Shown one piece after another: positions 14,090 to 24,500 of a stretch of 25,313 nt of DNA. The stretch's first letter is position 1. Each line of letters opens with the position of its first letter. The stretch lies in assembly GCA_964635995.1 (NCBI GenBank), contig CAZWRA010000018.1, positions 1 to 25,313 on the forward strand. The letters are read 5' to 3'. The stretch comes from JAGQLF01 sp964635995. Its GTDB lineage: Bacteria; Patescibacteriota; Dojkabacteria; J137. The notes under the pieces were generated by a model that was given only the letters and a program-made list of their open reading frames with translations, made no database searches and was not told where the DNA came from. Both the position numbers and the translations under genes were made by a program.

Positions 14090-16426
14090 ATGGCACTACC
14101 AAACGGAGTATATATAGCAAAAGATCACGAATCAGAAATTCTTAAAAACTGGTTAGAAAAAGGAATGTATAAACCTGAATTTGATCCAGTAACAAACAAA
14201 GTTCTCTCAACAGAAGAAATGAAAAAAGATAAGAGAACTCCATGGAGTTTAATTTGTCCTCCACCAAACGCTTATGGAAGACCACATATCGGTAATATTT
14301 CTGGTTACGCTTACCAAGATGCGATGGCTAGATTTCAAAGAATGCAAGGTAAGAAAGTATTAGTTCTTCCAGGAAAAGATCATGCTGGATTAGAAGGGGA
14401 AGGAGTGTTCGTAAGAGAAGTATTAGAAAAGAAAAAAATAAATAAATTTGATTTAAAGAGAGAAGAGTTTTACCAGATGATGATGGACTTTAATCAGGAG
14501 AATATGAAAAAAGCTCTTAAAGATGAGCAAGATATTGGTTTATCAGCTGATTTCGATAGAAATATTTTTACCCTTGATGAACAAATTGTCGAAATTATTC
14601 TTTCAACTTTTGTTCAAATGTATAAAGAAGGAATGATTTATAAAGGTGTCCGAATCGTTAACTGGGACCCTAAGGCTAGATCTACTTTAGCTGATAATCA
14701 ATGTGAAAGAGAAGAGAGAGAAGGAAATATTTATAATATTAGATACAAGCTTGCTAAGGGGGAAGAGTACAAGCACTATAAACTCGATGAAGAGGGAAAA
14801 GTAATAATTACGAATTTCGAATTACGAAATTATGTTGAGGTTGCAACAACTAGACCGGAAACAATGTTTGGAGATACGGCTGTTGCTATTAATCCTAGTG
14901 ATCCTAGATATTCAGATCTATTAGGAAAAACAGTTCTTATTCCTCTAATCGATAAGGAAATTCCAATAATTACTAGTCATAAAGTAGAAAAGAGTTTTGG
15001 AACTGGTGCTCTAAAAATAACTCCAGCTCATGCTCTTGATGATTATCATATTATGATGGAATGGAATGCAGAGAATCCATCAAAAGAAATTGGTTATGTA
15101 AATGTAATTGGACAAGATATTAAAATGTATGGTCCTGTACCTGAAAAATATAAAGGTGTTGTTTATTACAAAGTAAAAGATCAAATTATTGAAGACCTGA
15201 AAATTGAAGGGTACATCGTTAAAGAAGAAAAGATAAAACAAAATATTCTTATTAGTGAGCGGACTAAGTCGATTGTTGAACCAATTATGTCCTCACAATG
15301 GTTCGTTGATATTGAAAAAGTAAGACAACCTGTTATAGATATGGTTAAAAACAAAGAAGTTAGGCTTCATCCTGAAAATATGGAAAAGGCCTTTTTTCAT
15401 TGGATGGAAAATCTAAGGGACTGGGCTATATCAAGAAGTTTATGGTGGGGATATAGAATGCCTGTTTGGTATTCAGGAGAAATAAGTGAATATGTCGGAG
15501 ATGACGGTCAGGTTCGAACAACTATTAAAGTAAATGGTAAGGATGTTGGATTAGACCCAACAAATCCTGAACATATGAGAGTTCAAGTTGATTCACCTGG
15601 AGAAAACTGGATTCAGGATGAAAATGTTTTAGATACATGGTTCAGTTCAGGTCAATGGCCATTCGCTACTCTTAATGTCTATGATCTAATGGATACTTTC
15701 TATCCAACTGATGTCATGGAAACAGGATACGATATTCTAGAAAACTGGGTTTCAAGAATGATGATGTTTAGTTATATAAAACATAAAACTATTCCATTTA
15801 AAGATGTTTATCTTCACGGACTTGTAAAAGGTACTGATGGTCAAAAAATGAGTAAATCAAAAGGAAACCTTATTAATATTGATGAAGTTCGTGAAACTTA
15901 CGGTACTGACTCTGTCAGAATGGTTTATTTCTATCAAAATTCTGCAGGAGCATCTTATGCAATGACTTTTGATAAACTAAAAAACTTTAAGCAGTTCATG
16001 AATAAAATTTGGAATGCTTCTAAATTTGTTTTTATGAATATAGAAGGGGTTGATGTTTCACAAAGTTATGATTTAGCTGAAGGTGGCCTTAAATTAGAAA
16101 ATAGTAAGAATATTCTTAAACATACAAATGAAACAAAAGATCGTGTTACAAAAAATATTAATGAATTTGATTTTGGATTAGCTACCTTTAATCTTTATAA
16201 CGAATTTTGGCATACATATTGTGACGTTTATCTTGAATCTTCAAAAGACTATGTGAAGGAAGGAACTGAAGAAGAGAAAAAGGAAACGGGCAGAGTATTA
16301 CTTTATGCATTAAAGACATATTTAAAAATGCTTCATCCTTTTATCCCCTTCATTACAGAAAGAATATGGAAAGAAGTTCCAAAAGAGGAGGGTGATCATG
16401 AAAGTTTAATGTATACAAGTTGGTAA
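14090..16426 (+). CDS. valS: Valyl-tRNA synthetase, short form
   Basis: This 778-residue class I synthetase charges tRNA-Val. HIGH motif: PHIGN (65-69); KMSKS motif: 586-590. The CP1 editing domain carries TTRPETMFGDTAVAINP and FGTGALKITPAHALDDY. The family's DWAISRSLWWGYRMPVWY and VLDTWFSSGQWPFATL blocks are intact, and anticodon-binding helices follow. Bacterial ValRS is usually about 880 residues with a C-terminal coiled coil. Here the protein ends right after the anticodon domain (ESLMYTSW) at tandem TAA codons, so the coiled coil is absent, as in a number of reduced genomes. The gene is in frame throughout. The T-box-like RNA at 13494-13690 may regulate it, with the four-helix-bundle gene in between. 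Confidence 0.95.
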   Translation: MALPNGVYIAKDHESEILKNWLEKGMYKPEFDPVTNKVLSTEEMKKDKRTPWSLICPPPNAYGRPHIGNISGYAYQDAMARFQRMQGKKVLVLPGKDHAGLEGEGVFVREVLEKKKINKFDLKREEFYQMMMDFNQENMKKALKDEQDIGLSADFDRNIFTLDEQIVEIILSTFVQMYKEGMIYKGVRIVNWDPKARSTLADNQCEREEREGNIYNIRYKLAKGEEYKHYKLDEEGKVIITNFELRNYVEVATTRPETMFGDTAVAINPSDPRYSDLLGKTVLIPLIDKEIPIITSHKVEKSFGTGALKITPAHALDDYHIMMEWNAENPSKEIGYVNVIGQDIKMYGPVPEKYKGVVYYKVKDQIIEDLKIEGYIVKEEKIKQNILISERTKSIVEPIMSSQWFVDIEKVRQPVIDMVKNKEVRLHPENMEKAFFHWMENLRDWAISRSLWWGYRMPVWYSGEISEYVGDDGQVRTTIKVNGKDVGLDPTNPEHMRVQVDSPGENWIQDENVLDTWFSSGQWPFATLNVYDLMDTFYPTDVMETGYDILENWVSRMMMFSYIKHKTIPFKDVYLHGLVKGTDGQKMSKSKGNLINIDEVRETYGTDSVRMVYFYQNSAGASYAMTFDKLKNFKQFMNKIWNASKFVFMNIEGVDVSQSYDLAEGGLKLENSKNILKHTNETKDRVTKNINEFDFGLATFNLYNEFWHTYCDVYLESSKDYVKEGTEEEKKETGRVLLYALKTYLKMLHPFIPFITERIWKEVPKEEGDHESLMYTSW

Positions 16427-16449
16427 TAATAGATAAATTTTAACTTATT

Positions 16450-16477
16450 TTGTAAAAATTCTTCTACATCGTATAAT
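16450..16477 (+). promoter_or_regulatory. Promoter upstream of the YvcK/CofD gene
   Basis: -35 TTGTAA (16450-16455), 16-nt spacer, -10 TATAAT (16472-16477). The predicted start at about 16484 is only a few bases before the first codons of the conserved frame (16491). Confidence 0.5.
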
Positions 16478-16490
16478 ACCCCGATTAAAT

Positions 16491-17886
16491 ATTCATACGA
16501 TTAGAAGGTTAGTATTAGTTTCAGGAGGTCACGGAGGAAGTTCATTAGTTGATGAATTCAAAAGACATGATGTTGAGCATGTAGTAGGTTTAAATATTGT
16601 TGACGATGGAGGAAGTACAAGAGTTTTAGCTGAATTAATAGATAAATATAATTTATCTCAGGAAAATATGTTGAAAGAATTAAATATCTTCCTGTCGGAG
16701 ATTTAAAAACTATTGTTAATAATCTTAAAGGTCCAATATAGGATATATTATCAACTTTAAAATCTGAAAGAACTGGAAATTTCCTTGATGCGCTATTTTT
16801 AGCTAAATATGTACTAGGTAAGATTGCTGATTTAGAAGGAAATAATAGTTTTTTATTATCAGAAGATACCAAAAGAGAGAAAATTTTTTATTTTGAATAT
16901 TTAAAAAACTCAGCTCTTAACTTACCTAATGTAATTACAAATAAAGAACATTCAGTAATGAATATAGTGTATTCTGCAATTGCTTTTGCAAAAAGACATG
17001 AAGATATGGAATTTGGAGGATACAATGGAATGCTTGATTATCTTAATACTATTGGGTTAACTCCAACAAATTTAAGGTTTCGATTTACCAGTCCAGAAAG
17101 AAAGATTTTTACTGCTGAAAGAAATGGTGAAATAAAATTTAGAGGAGAAAGAGGTTTTGATACTGTACAAGGGGCAATTAGAATAAGAGAGCTTCAATTA
17201 CATGATCTTAAAGGACATATTATAGATTCGTTTAACGGAGAATTTAGGCATGAATTAATGTAATGATAGAAGAGATTAGTAAATGTGACTATGTAGTAAT
17301 TCCTCCAGACTCAGAGTCTAACGTTCATCCATGGTTAAGTGCATATGCACCAATAATTAGAGAAGCAGGAAAGCCTATTTTTAGAATAGTTAATATTTCC
17401 AGAGAGATTAACTCATCAGGAATTATTGATGAAATGGTTTATTTAGCAAGTCTAGGTATAGAAGTAAACTATTTATTTACAAATAATTTCGATCAGATGA
17501 TACAAAATTTTGAACCACGCGAAATCCAAGAAATTATTAATGCTTATGAAGACGAAGGAAAAGAATTTCAATTCTATGACTATCATGTTTTAAGATCGAA
17601 ATTACTTTTAAGATTACGTGTTGAGGATCCTCATAACGATCAAGTTGAAGATACAGTTGAAAGAATTATGAATAGATGTTTTCCAGTAATGAGAATTAAA
17701 CCAGATAATAATTCAGAATTTAAAACTCGAGTTCTCCACGATCCTCAATCAATAAATCTTGCTTTATCTTACTTAGACGAGCATTATTCTGAATTTATGT
17801 CTCCTGTATCTGATGAACTGGCTAGAGAATTTGTTAATAAATGTCAGATTATAGATGATAATGAGGAATTGGCACACAATAAATAA
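16491..17886 (+). CDS. YvcK/CofD-family protein (frame broken, non-ATG start)
   Basis: Several segments join into a protein of about 460 residues. The N-terminus RRLVLVSGGHGGSSLVDEF and NIVDDGGSTRVLAEL matches the nucleotide-binding loops of the CofD/YvcK fold (PF01933). PVGDLKTIVNNL is the next family motif. Later, ISKCDYVVIPPDSESNVHPW corresponds to the C-terminal half, which usually reads AD-V-x-GPGSL. YvcK proteins bind UDP-sugars and affect central carbon flow and cell shape; CofD makes coenzyme F420. Which applies here is open. Defects: a frame change at about 16680, an in-frame TAG (16739-16741), and another frame change at TAATG (17261-17265), where one more A gives an open HELNVMIEEI. 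No ATG precedes the conserved start, and ATT at 16491 is the best in-frame candidate. The protein is longer than YvcK (about 320) because of a central insertion. Confidence 0.65.
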
Positions 17887-17924
17887 AGATTCATAATCTG
17901 TCATATTTATTATTCTTTTTCTAT

Positions 17925-18194
17925 ATGGAAGAGAAGTTTGAAAAATTTTGTCAGTCCTGTATGATGCCTTTAGAAAATGGAAAGAATTCAGGAACTTAAG
18001 AAGATGGATCAAAAAGCCATAAATACTGCTCTTATTGCTATAAAGACGGGAAATTTATAAACCCAGATGCAACCATGGAAGAAGTTAAAAAATATTCTGA
18101 AGACGCTTTAAAAGAGATAGGATGGGCTAAACTATTACGATGGTTTGCATTAATTGGATTCCCAAGGCTTGAGCGGTGGAGAAAGAAAAATTAA
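17925..18194 (+). CDS. Small zinc-ribbon protein (in-frame stop)
   Basis: The 89-residue reading frame contains CQSCMMPLENG (Cys at 9 and 12) and HKYCSYCYKDGKF, the four-cysteine pattern of the putative zinc ribbon family PF12674. That family's usual text is CxSCGMPL, then GTNADGSKSxxYCxYCYQxGxF. TMEEV follows as in the family, and the C-terminus is an amphipathic basic helix. An in-frame TAA (17997-17999) interrupts GT-EDGSKS at a residue that is Lys or Asn in relatives, so one base change would restore it. The role is unknown; members are often small stand-alone proteins. Its stop overlaps the convergent mannose-1-phosphate gene by 4 bp. Confidence 0.7.
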
Positions 18195-19258
18195 AGATAG
18201 TTCTCCCTTCCAGATTCTTCTAAATTTTTAAGTATTAACTTAATATCTCCAGCTCGGTCTTTTTTACAAATTAAAAGTGCATTTTTTGTATCGACAATAA
18301 CTAAATCATCTACTCCAAGAGTCACTATTAACTTATCCTTCGATCCTTTGATAAGAGTATTTTTTGTATTAATTGTTACAACATTTGCATCCGTATAGTT
18401 TCGACCTGGAATCGATAGATTATCGTAAATCGAACTCCAAGTACCCACATCTATCCATTTAAAAGGAAGTAGAACTATTAATCCACTTTTCTCAAAAATA
18501 ATGACATGTTACTTCTTCAATATTCCCTGGATTTTCTATTTCAGAATAGAGTTTCTCAGTCATTTCTTCTTCATTCTCCTTACCAAAACATTTCTTTATC
18601 TCATTGTGCTTTTCATACCAGTTCGGCCTATGTTCTTTAACGGCCTCCATTAATAAGTCTGAGTACCAACAATGATGATTACTATGTGTAATAACATTAA
18701 AATTCTCGACTAAATTCCTGACTTCTGAGTATGAATCAGGTCTAAAAACAAATTTTTCAACTCCATATACATTAAGTGTAGTTTTAACTTTTAGCTTATC
18801 TGAAGTTGAAAGTAATCTATTCCCATTATTGGTGAATGAGGTCTTGCTCCTCCTGATATTAACTGTTTTGTTTTTCTAACTAACTTATCAGACTCCTTAA
18901 TCATTTCAATAAATTTTTCTTCAGGATCTCTAATACAATCACTTTGAACAACCATAAATGGTTCTCCTGGATACATTGAATCCACTTTTAAAACTGCATA
19001 GATAGTTCCTGGTCCCATGTTTTTCTTTGCGTCAGGTTCAGCTAAGATATGATCTTCTAAAATTTCTGGTGTTTGATCTTTAATAAACTTAACGTATTTC
19101 TTTTTTGTCGAGATAAAAATATCTTCAACTGAAAAAGCTTTGAGGAGAGCTTTAACGTTCATTTGAAATAGGGTAGTCTCTCCTAATATTGTTTGGAATT
19201 GTTTAGGAATATCATCAGTACTATAGGGCCAAAGCTTTGTACCTTGTCCTCCAGCCAT
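18191..19258 (-). CDS. Mannose-1-phosphate guanylyltransferase-like nucleotidyltransferase (frame broken)
   Basis: The N-terminus MAGGQGTKLWPYSTDDIPKQ is the GTP-binding signature of the ManC/GMP family. KNMGPGTIYAV and FMVVQSDCIRDPEE (metal-binding region) follow, and WIDVGTWSSIYD near the C-terminus is the family's DVGxW motif. The enzyme makes GDP-mannose from mannose-1-P and GTP for surface glycans. Two frame changes split it: one at about 18811-18820, after which LLSTSDKLKVKTTLNVYGVE continues, and one at a T5 run (18494-18498), where one T fewer gives HYFEKSGLIVLLPFKW. In-frame codons upstream of the ATG read ATA AAA TTA ATA GTA, giving the usual family N-terminus (M)KLIVMAGG if the ATA at 19271-19273 is used. 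The rejoined length of about 360 is typical. Confidence 0.8.
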
Positions 19259-19326
19259 TACTATTAATTTTATAGTTTAATTGTAAATACGTGTAGTATA
19301 AGATTAAAGACCATTTTTTTCTATAC

Positions 19327-19356
19327 TTGGATAAATATAAAGAATCGGTCTACAAT
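19327..19356 (+). promoter_or_regulatory. Promoter giving a leaderless mRNA for the MFS-like gene
   Basis: -35 TTGGAT (19327-19332), 18-nt spacer, -10 TACAAT (19351-19356). The ATG at 19362 lies 5 nt after the -10 box, so the transcript should begin at the start codon. Confidence 0.5.
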
Positions 19357-19361
19357 AGTGT

Positions 19362-20578
19362 ATGGAATCAATTGAAGTAAAAAAACACAGGCAGGTTATT
19401 AGCCAATTTACACTTTATAAAATAACAGGAACTTTAGTAAATTTAGTTGTTTGGGCATACTACTACATTTTATTGTATAAAGAATCTGGAAGCATAATTG
19501 TTATTCTTACTGACTATTTAGTTTTTTTACTAAGTCTTTTCTTTGGATTTATATCACTTACATTCTATATTGACAGACTTGGTTATCTAACAAGTTTCAG
19601 AATCTCTTCAATAGCTCAAGCTGCAACTTTAATAATCATTTTTTTGTAAATCATGATATTGCAAGTCTTTACATTATTCTTGCAGTTTTAAGAGGATTTA
19701 GTCATGGTCTTTACTGGCCTATTGAACACACAATTACTCTAAAAGAGATGCATGGTTTAGAGCGAGGGAGAATTATTAGCTTACTGCAAAGTATAGTGTT
19801 ACTTTTACAAATTGTAATTCCCGTTCTTTCTGGTGCATTAATTACTTATACAGGAGGGTATGATTATACTTTTTTACTTGGAACATTTATTCTGATAGGA
19901 AGTGTTTTCATTCCTTATAGTTTTAATAAAAAAGCTAAAAGCAAAATATCATCTGATGAAATAGTTAGAGTATTAAAAAAGAAGGGTATAGGTATTTATT
20001 CAGTACTATCTATAATTCAATCAGCCTTTAATTCTTTATTTGCTGTTTTATTTATGATAATTCCCTACATTCTTATTGGAGAGGAGTTTGGAGTAGGGGC
20101 ACTTTCTAGTACTATTGGATTCGCTGCAGTTCTTGTAGCGTGGCTGGATAGCAAGCCTTCATTCAAAGTGCGTATCCAACTGGGTTATATAGGTTTTATT
20201 ATTTATACTATATTCACAATGTTTTTGGCAGCTGTATGGACTATTCCTTCATTAGTAATTAGATCATTAGCACTTGCATTTACCCAATCTGTAAGTGCTC
20301 CAGCTCTAGTAGATATTGACTATAGAATTAGAGAAAAAATTTTAGGAGAATTTCAAAATGAATCTGCATTAGAAATGAACTTAATTGCAGAAACTCTGTA
20401 TATTTTTGGACGAGTAATTATCCTAGGATTTGTTATTTTATTCTTTAGTATCTCCAATTCGAATCCAGAAGCAACACCTGAAGAATTAATTAGATTTCTA
20501 ATAGGATTTTTAGCTCCTATACACATTATAATTTTTATGGCTTATGATATTTTAAACAGAAGACTTAGGATTCATTAG
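19362..20578 (+). CDS. MFS-like multi-pass membrane transporter (one frame break)
   Basis: The rejoined protein has about 405 residues and 10-12 predicted membrane helices, in two sets separated by a cytoplasmic loop (SFNKKAKSKISSDEIVRVLK). The region GFSHGLYWPIEHTITLKEMH and the gating-like segment FYIDRLGYLTSFR between helices 2 and 3 fit the major facilitator superfamily. The substrate cannot be read. The break is in a T7 run (19639-19645); one more T gives IIIFFVNHDIASLYIILAVL. The 3' end overlaps the convergent sufU gene by 27 bp. Confidence 0.7.
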
Positions 20579-20932
20579 TGCTTTCTGTACCGCATCTAAA
20601 CCTAATGTTGCGCATCTAATTCTAGTTGGGGTTAGATCAAGTCCAATTAGAGGTTTAATAAAGTTTTCGTAATCTAAACTTAGAATTTCTTTTATAGATT
20701 TATTCTTTAGTTCTTCAGAGATTATTGAAAAAGCTCCAATTGAAATAGAGCAGCCTTCAGCTTTAAAACTCACATCCTTTAAAATAACATTATCTAGCAT
20801 TAAAAAAACCTCAATCTTATCTCCACAGGTAATATTGCCTTGACTTGCATATGCATTTGAATTAAAAGCTGGTCCACCATAATTATTAGGATTTTTATAG
20901 TTATCAAGGATATTTAATTGAAATTCGTTCAT
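20552..20932 (-). CDS. sufU: SufU-type iron-sulphur cluster assembly protein
   Basis: This 126-residue protein has the three ligand cysteines of the IscU/SufU/NifU-N fold: C36 in TCGDKIEV (with the conserved D38), C61 in EGCSIS and C107 in RIRCATLGLDAV. SufU receives sulphur from a cysteine desulphurase and supports cluster assembly. The N-terminal NPNNYG motif is also typical. No sufS or sufB/C/D lies in the window. The start is 4 nt after the stop of the membrane-protein gene, so it is the last gene of the operon that begins with the adhesin. This is an unexpected setting for a cofactor-assembly gene. Confidence 0.92.
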   Translation of the reverse strand: MNEFQLNILDNYKNPNNYGGPAFNSNAYASQGNITCGDKIEVFLMLDNVILKDVSFKAEGCSISIGAFSIISEELKNKSIKEILSLDYENFIKPLIGLDLTPTRIRCATLGLDAVQKALMNPKSSV

Positions 20933-20936
20933 TTTT

Positions 20937-21569
20937 TTATTTATTTTTATTTATTTCTTCAATTTCATCACTTAATGAATATTCTTTGTTAAGAAGTAAC
21001 TCATTGTATTCTAAAAATCTCTCAATAAATTTACTTCTTTTACTCTTTTTCCAATCCGTATTGTCTTTAATTATCTCATCTATTTCTTTATTCGTTAGAT
21101 TTTTCTCATTTATAATTTTATTAGCTAATAACACAACAACCTCTTCTTCTCCACTAAATTCTTTATTAATATAGTTGATTAATAAGTAGCTACTTAGATT
21201 TTTTGACATTTTATTAGAAACATAGATTGTAGAAAGAATCATTATTGGCCAGAGGAGTAATGAAATTAAACCGACTCTTAATTCAGTAAAAACTTGTAGT
21301 ATATAAAAGATTAGCGATAAAAATACTGCTACTGCAACAAGTGAATAAGTATAGGGATTATTTCTTGATTTATCGTAATGATGAACCTCTGGGTAAAGTA
21401 TTTCATCTTCCAAGTTATCAACTGATACTTCTCGTCTAAATAATAATCCTATTGTACTGAAAATGAACATTCCCGCTACAATTGAATCAATTACTAGTGA
21501 AGAATTAAAGATTAGAAAGAGAACTACTGCCAATCCGAATAAAATTTTATATATTCCAAATCTCTCCAT
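20937..21569 (-). CDS. Membrane protein of unknown function coupled to the adhesin gene
   Basis: The 210 residues carry two hydrophobic hairpins (about 6-45 and 73-113), then a long charged helical C-terminal domain in the cytoplasm (about 120-210, rich in K, E and N). I recognise no family. Its ATG overlaps the stop of the adhesin gene in a TAATG sequence, which indicates translational coupling. It might anchor or help export the adhesin (inference from coupling). Confidence 0.65.
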   Translation of the reverse strand: MERFGIYKILFGLAVVLFLIFNSSLVIDSIVAGMFIFSTIGLLFRREVSVDNLEDEILYPEVHHYDKSRNNPYTYSLVAVAVFLSLIFYILQVFTELRVGLISLLLWPIMILSTIYVSNKMSKNLSSYLLINYINKEFSGEEEVVVLLANKIINEKNLTNKEIDEIIKDNTDWKKSKRSKFIERFLEYNELLLNKEYSLSDEIEEINKNK

Positions 21570-24500
21570 TATTCAAAAGCATGCCAGTTAAAAGTTAAGT
21601 CTTCAGTATATGTACCACTTATCTTAATCTTAAAACTGTCAACAGTTTTTTCAATAACTGCATAAGTTAATCCTGAATTAATGAATTCTTCACCTTCTGG
21701 CGTAACTGTTATAAATGGTGGAGTAGAGTAGCTTTCAGAGAAGTTTATCTCTACCTCTGTCTCCCCAGCAAGTATTAATGTTTCGCCCACAGTATTATCT
21801 CCGAAATCTACTAATCCATAAACTTCTAATTTATTACTTATAATCGCTTCCTCAATTGTAATTAAACCAGTTGGAGTAATTCCATTAGCTGAATTAATTT
21901 CATTTTGAATAGCTTCAATTAATGCTTGTTGTTCTTGAATTGCTAAAGTTAGAACCGCAGTAAAATGTCTGTAATTAAATCCATTAACCTGCCTTAGAGC
22001 ATTAAATTCTGTAAGTTCTGGAAGAATTAAATCTGTCTCTTCAGCAATAAAACCAAGGTCAGCTTTACCTGTCTCGATCCAATCGTAAGTTACAGGTCTT
22101 AATTGCATAACTTTTTCTAGTCCGCTAGTTAGATCTTGAACGTTTTCTTTATATCTAATACTCGAACCACAATCAGCTATTGTTTGATTATCAATACATA
22201 AGCTAGTAGTACTAATAGATCTATTACCAATAAGTAATTTCCCCCTGAACCAAAACATCATATCCTGCATATATTGAATAATGTCCTGGCGACATTCCCC
22301 CATCAGAAATATGAATACCATAATCTTGAGAAGCTGAAGTATTAATTCTTAAGCCATAGTTGGTAAAACCTCCACTAACATTCTCAATTAATATTCCATT
22401 TGCGGTTCCAGAACTAACACTAATTGGTTCTACAACTATTCCATTTTGAGTTTGAGTTCCAACCTCACCAACTCTTAAACTAGTAAATTCTGAATATGCT
22501 GCTCCAATTCCAACATTACTTCCTAAAAACGTTGGAGAATCATTATAAATACCGTGTTCCAAACCCGATTCTGCATAAAACCCATAATTTACAATTGCAG
22601 AAGAAACAATAGAACCATCTGCGTAAAATCCGTAATAAATCAGATCATCATGATCATTACTATTAAAATCACTTCCCGTCTCATAGCCTTTGTACTCAAC
22701 AATTCCGGTAATATTATTTATTGTAAAATCAGTACTATACCCCTGAACCTCTCCACCTACCGGAGCATTTGTTATATTTGTATCCGAAAATATATTTTTT
22801 ACTGGTGTACCTGCCGCGAGATTTGTTGAGGTAAATAGAGCATATATATTATTTACTCTTGTACTTGAAGTAGAAGACAGGTTTGACGCAACATTAAAAC
22901 CTCCATTTGGATAGTTAAATGTAGCTCCAATTCTCAACAAATTGAATTGTTCATCCCAAAAAAAGTTTGCATTATCTTCCGATAGAGTAGATCCGTTTGA
23001 AAAAATAACTGAACCTTTCGTTAGGGAAGGAAGTGCTTGTCCACACCCCGATCCTGTTCTTGATACAACACCAGAATTATCAACCTGTAAACATTGAGTC
23101 CCTCCACCTGCTAACGAGAAAACAGTAATTACTCCTGAAGAGTCAATTTGTAATTGATTTGTAGTATTTGTACGAAGTGTTAGGCTATTTGTACTATGGT
23201 TATAAAAAATTGCCCCTATGTCCTCATCTCCGTCATCTCCGAAATTTAATGTGGCAGAATGTGAGTTACCAGAAATAATTGAAATCGCTGTATTATCGCT
23301 ACTTGAAAAAGCGGAAGACGTATCAGCAGAGTAAACGGGTTGACCTGTTAAATTTTCTTGCACATGAAAAAGAGTCGTACCTGGAGCTCCTGTTCCTATT
23401 GCTACTTTACCTGTATTATAATAGATATCATTACCTTGAATAGTCCATGGATGAATAGATCCAGAAAGGAGGTCAATATTAGTTGTTCCATTATAAAAAA
23501 ATAGATTTGTCCCATTCCACCATAAATCTCCTGAAACAGGAGTTGATGTATTAAGTCCCAACGAAGCAGTTAAATTGATTTGAGCTGAGCTTGTTGTTGC
23601 AGCTTTTATATCTAAAAATGCATTTTAGGCTGTAACTCATAAAGCTATATTTCCATTCTCATCTAATCTAAATCTTTCTACATTATTAGTTCCAAAAATT
23701 AAAGGAACATCATTAGAAGTTCCAATTATTGCAGTAGTATTTTCTCCTTGGAAAACTAAAGCACCTAAATAATCATTATTAAATCCAAACGTTGAACCTA
23801 GAGCCTGAGGTCCATAGTATTGCAAATAAACAGAAGAGTAAGATGTTTCATAATCTGAACTCTGTAATTCTATTGTTGCTTGATCTTTGTCAAGAATTCC
23901 TTCTCCCATTACATCAACATTTGCACCCTGTTCCCCTCCGTAAACATAAAGCCTGCTTGAATTTCCAATACCTCCAAAATTTGTATCAGTACCGAGAAAA
24001 ATATCTCCATCGTTTTCGACTCTAAGTGCAGTTTGTGATGTAGAAGTGCTATAAACATCTAGCGAGGAACTTCCTGTATGAAATGTACCTACCCTGAATT
24101 GCCACTCTTGTGGGGTGAAGGCAGAGAAATCGTTTCTCAAAGATAGTATCGGTCTAGCTCCTGTAATTAAGGTCTTTCTTGAAATTGCAAAGTTTTGTGC
24201 ATTTACATTGCCTGTAAAGGGATCAGTAACTGTGAAAGATGTGCTCGTAGACGTAGAGGATATAGTTCTAGCTTGATAAGTAGAAGATTTAGGAATTATA
24301 TAATCTCCTTCATAAAGTGTAATGCTTGACGAGGTAGTAAAAGTTGTATTTCCGTTTGTTGCCGACATAGTGATTGAACCACTTGTTGTATTATCATTTT
24401 GAATATGAACTTGTGCATCAGTTGGGGTATTTGTTCCAATTGCAAGTTTTTTATTAACATTATCCCAGTAAAGATTCGTAACATCTTGCAAGAAGTTTGT

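Noticed and set aside
16558..16872. Minus-strand open frame of 104 codons inside the YvcK/CofD region
   Set aside because: The plus strand carries recognisable CofD/YvcK motifs across the same bases; the minus frame has no recognisable content.
17263..17886. Separate second gene starting at the TAATG junction
   Set aside because: Its N-terminus begins in the middle of the CofD/YvcK fold and continues the previous segment. One added base joins the two, so I treat it as the C-terminal half of one gene.
22554..22829. Plus-strand open frame inside the adhesin gene
   Set aside because: It lies opposite the repetitive S/T/N-rich adhesin coding sequence and has no features of its own.
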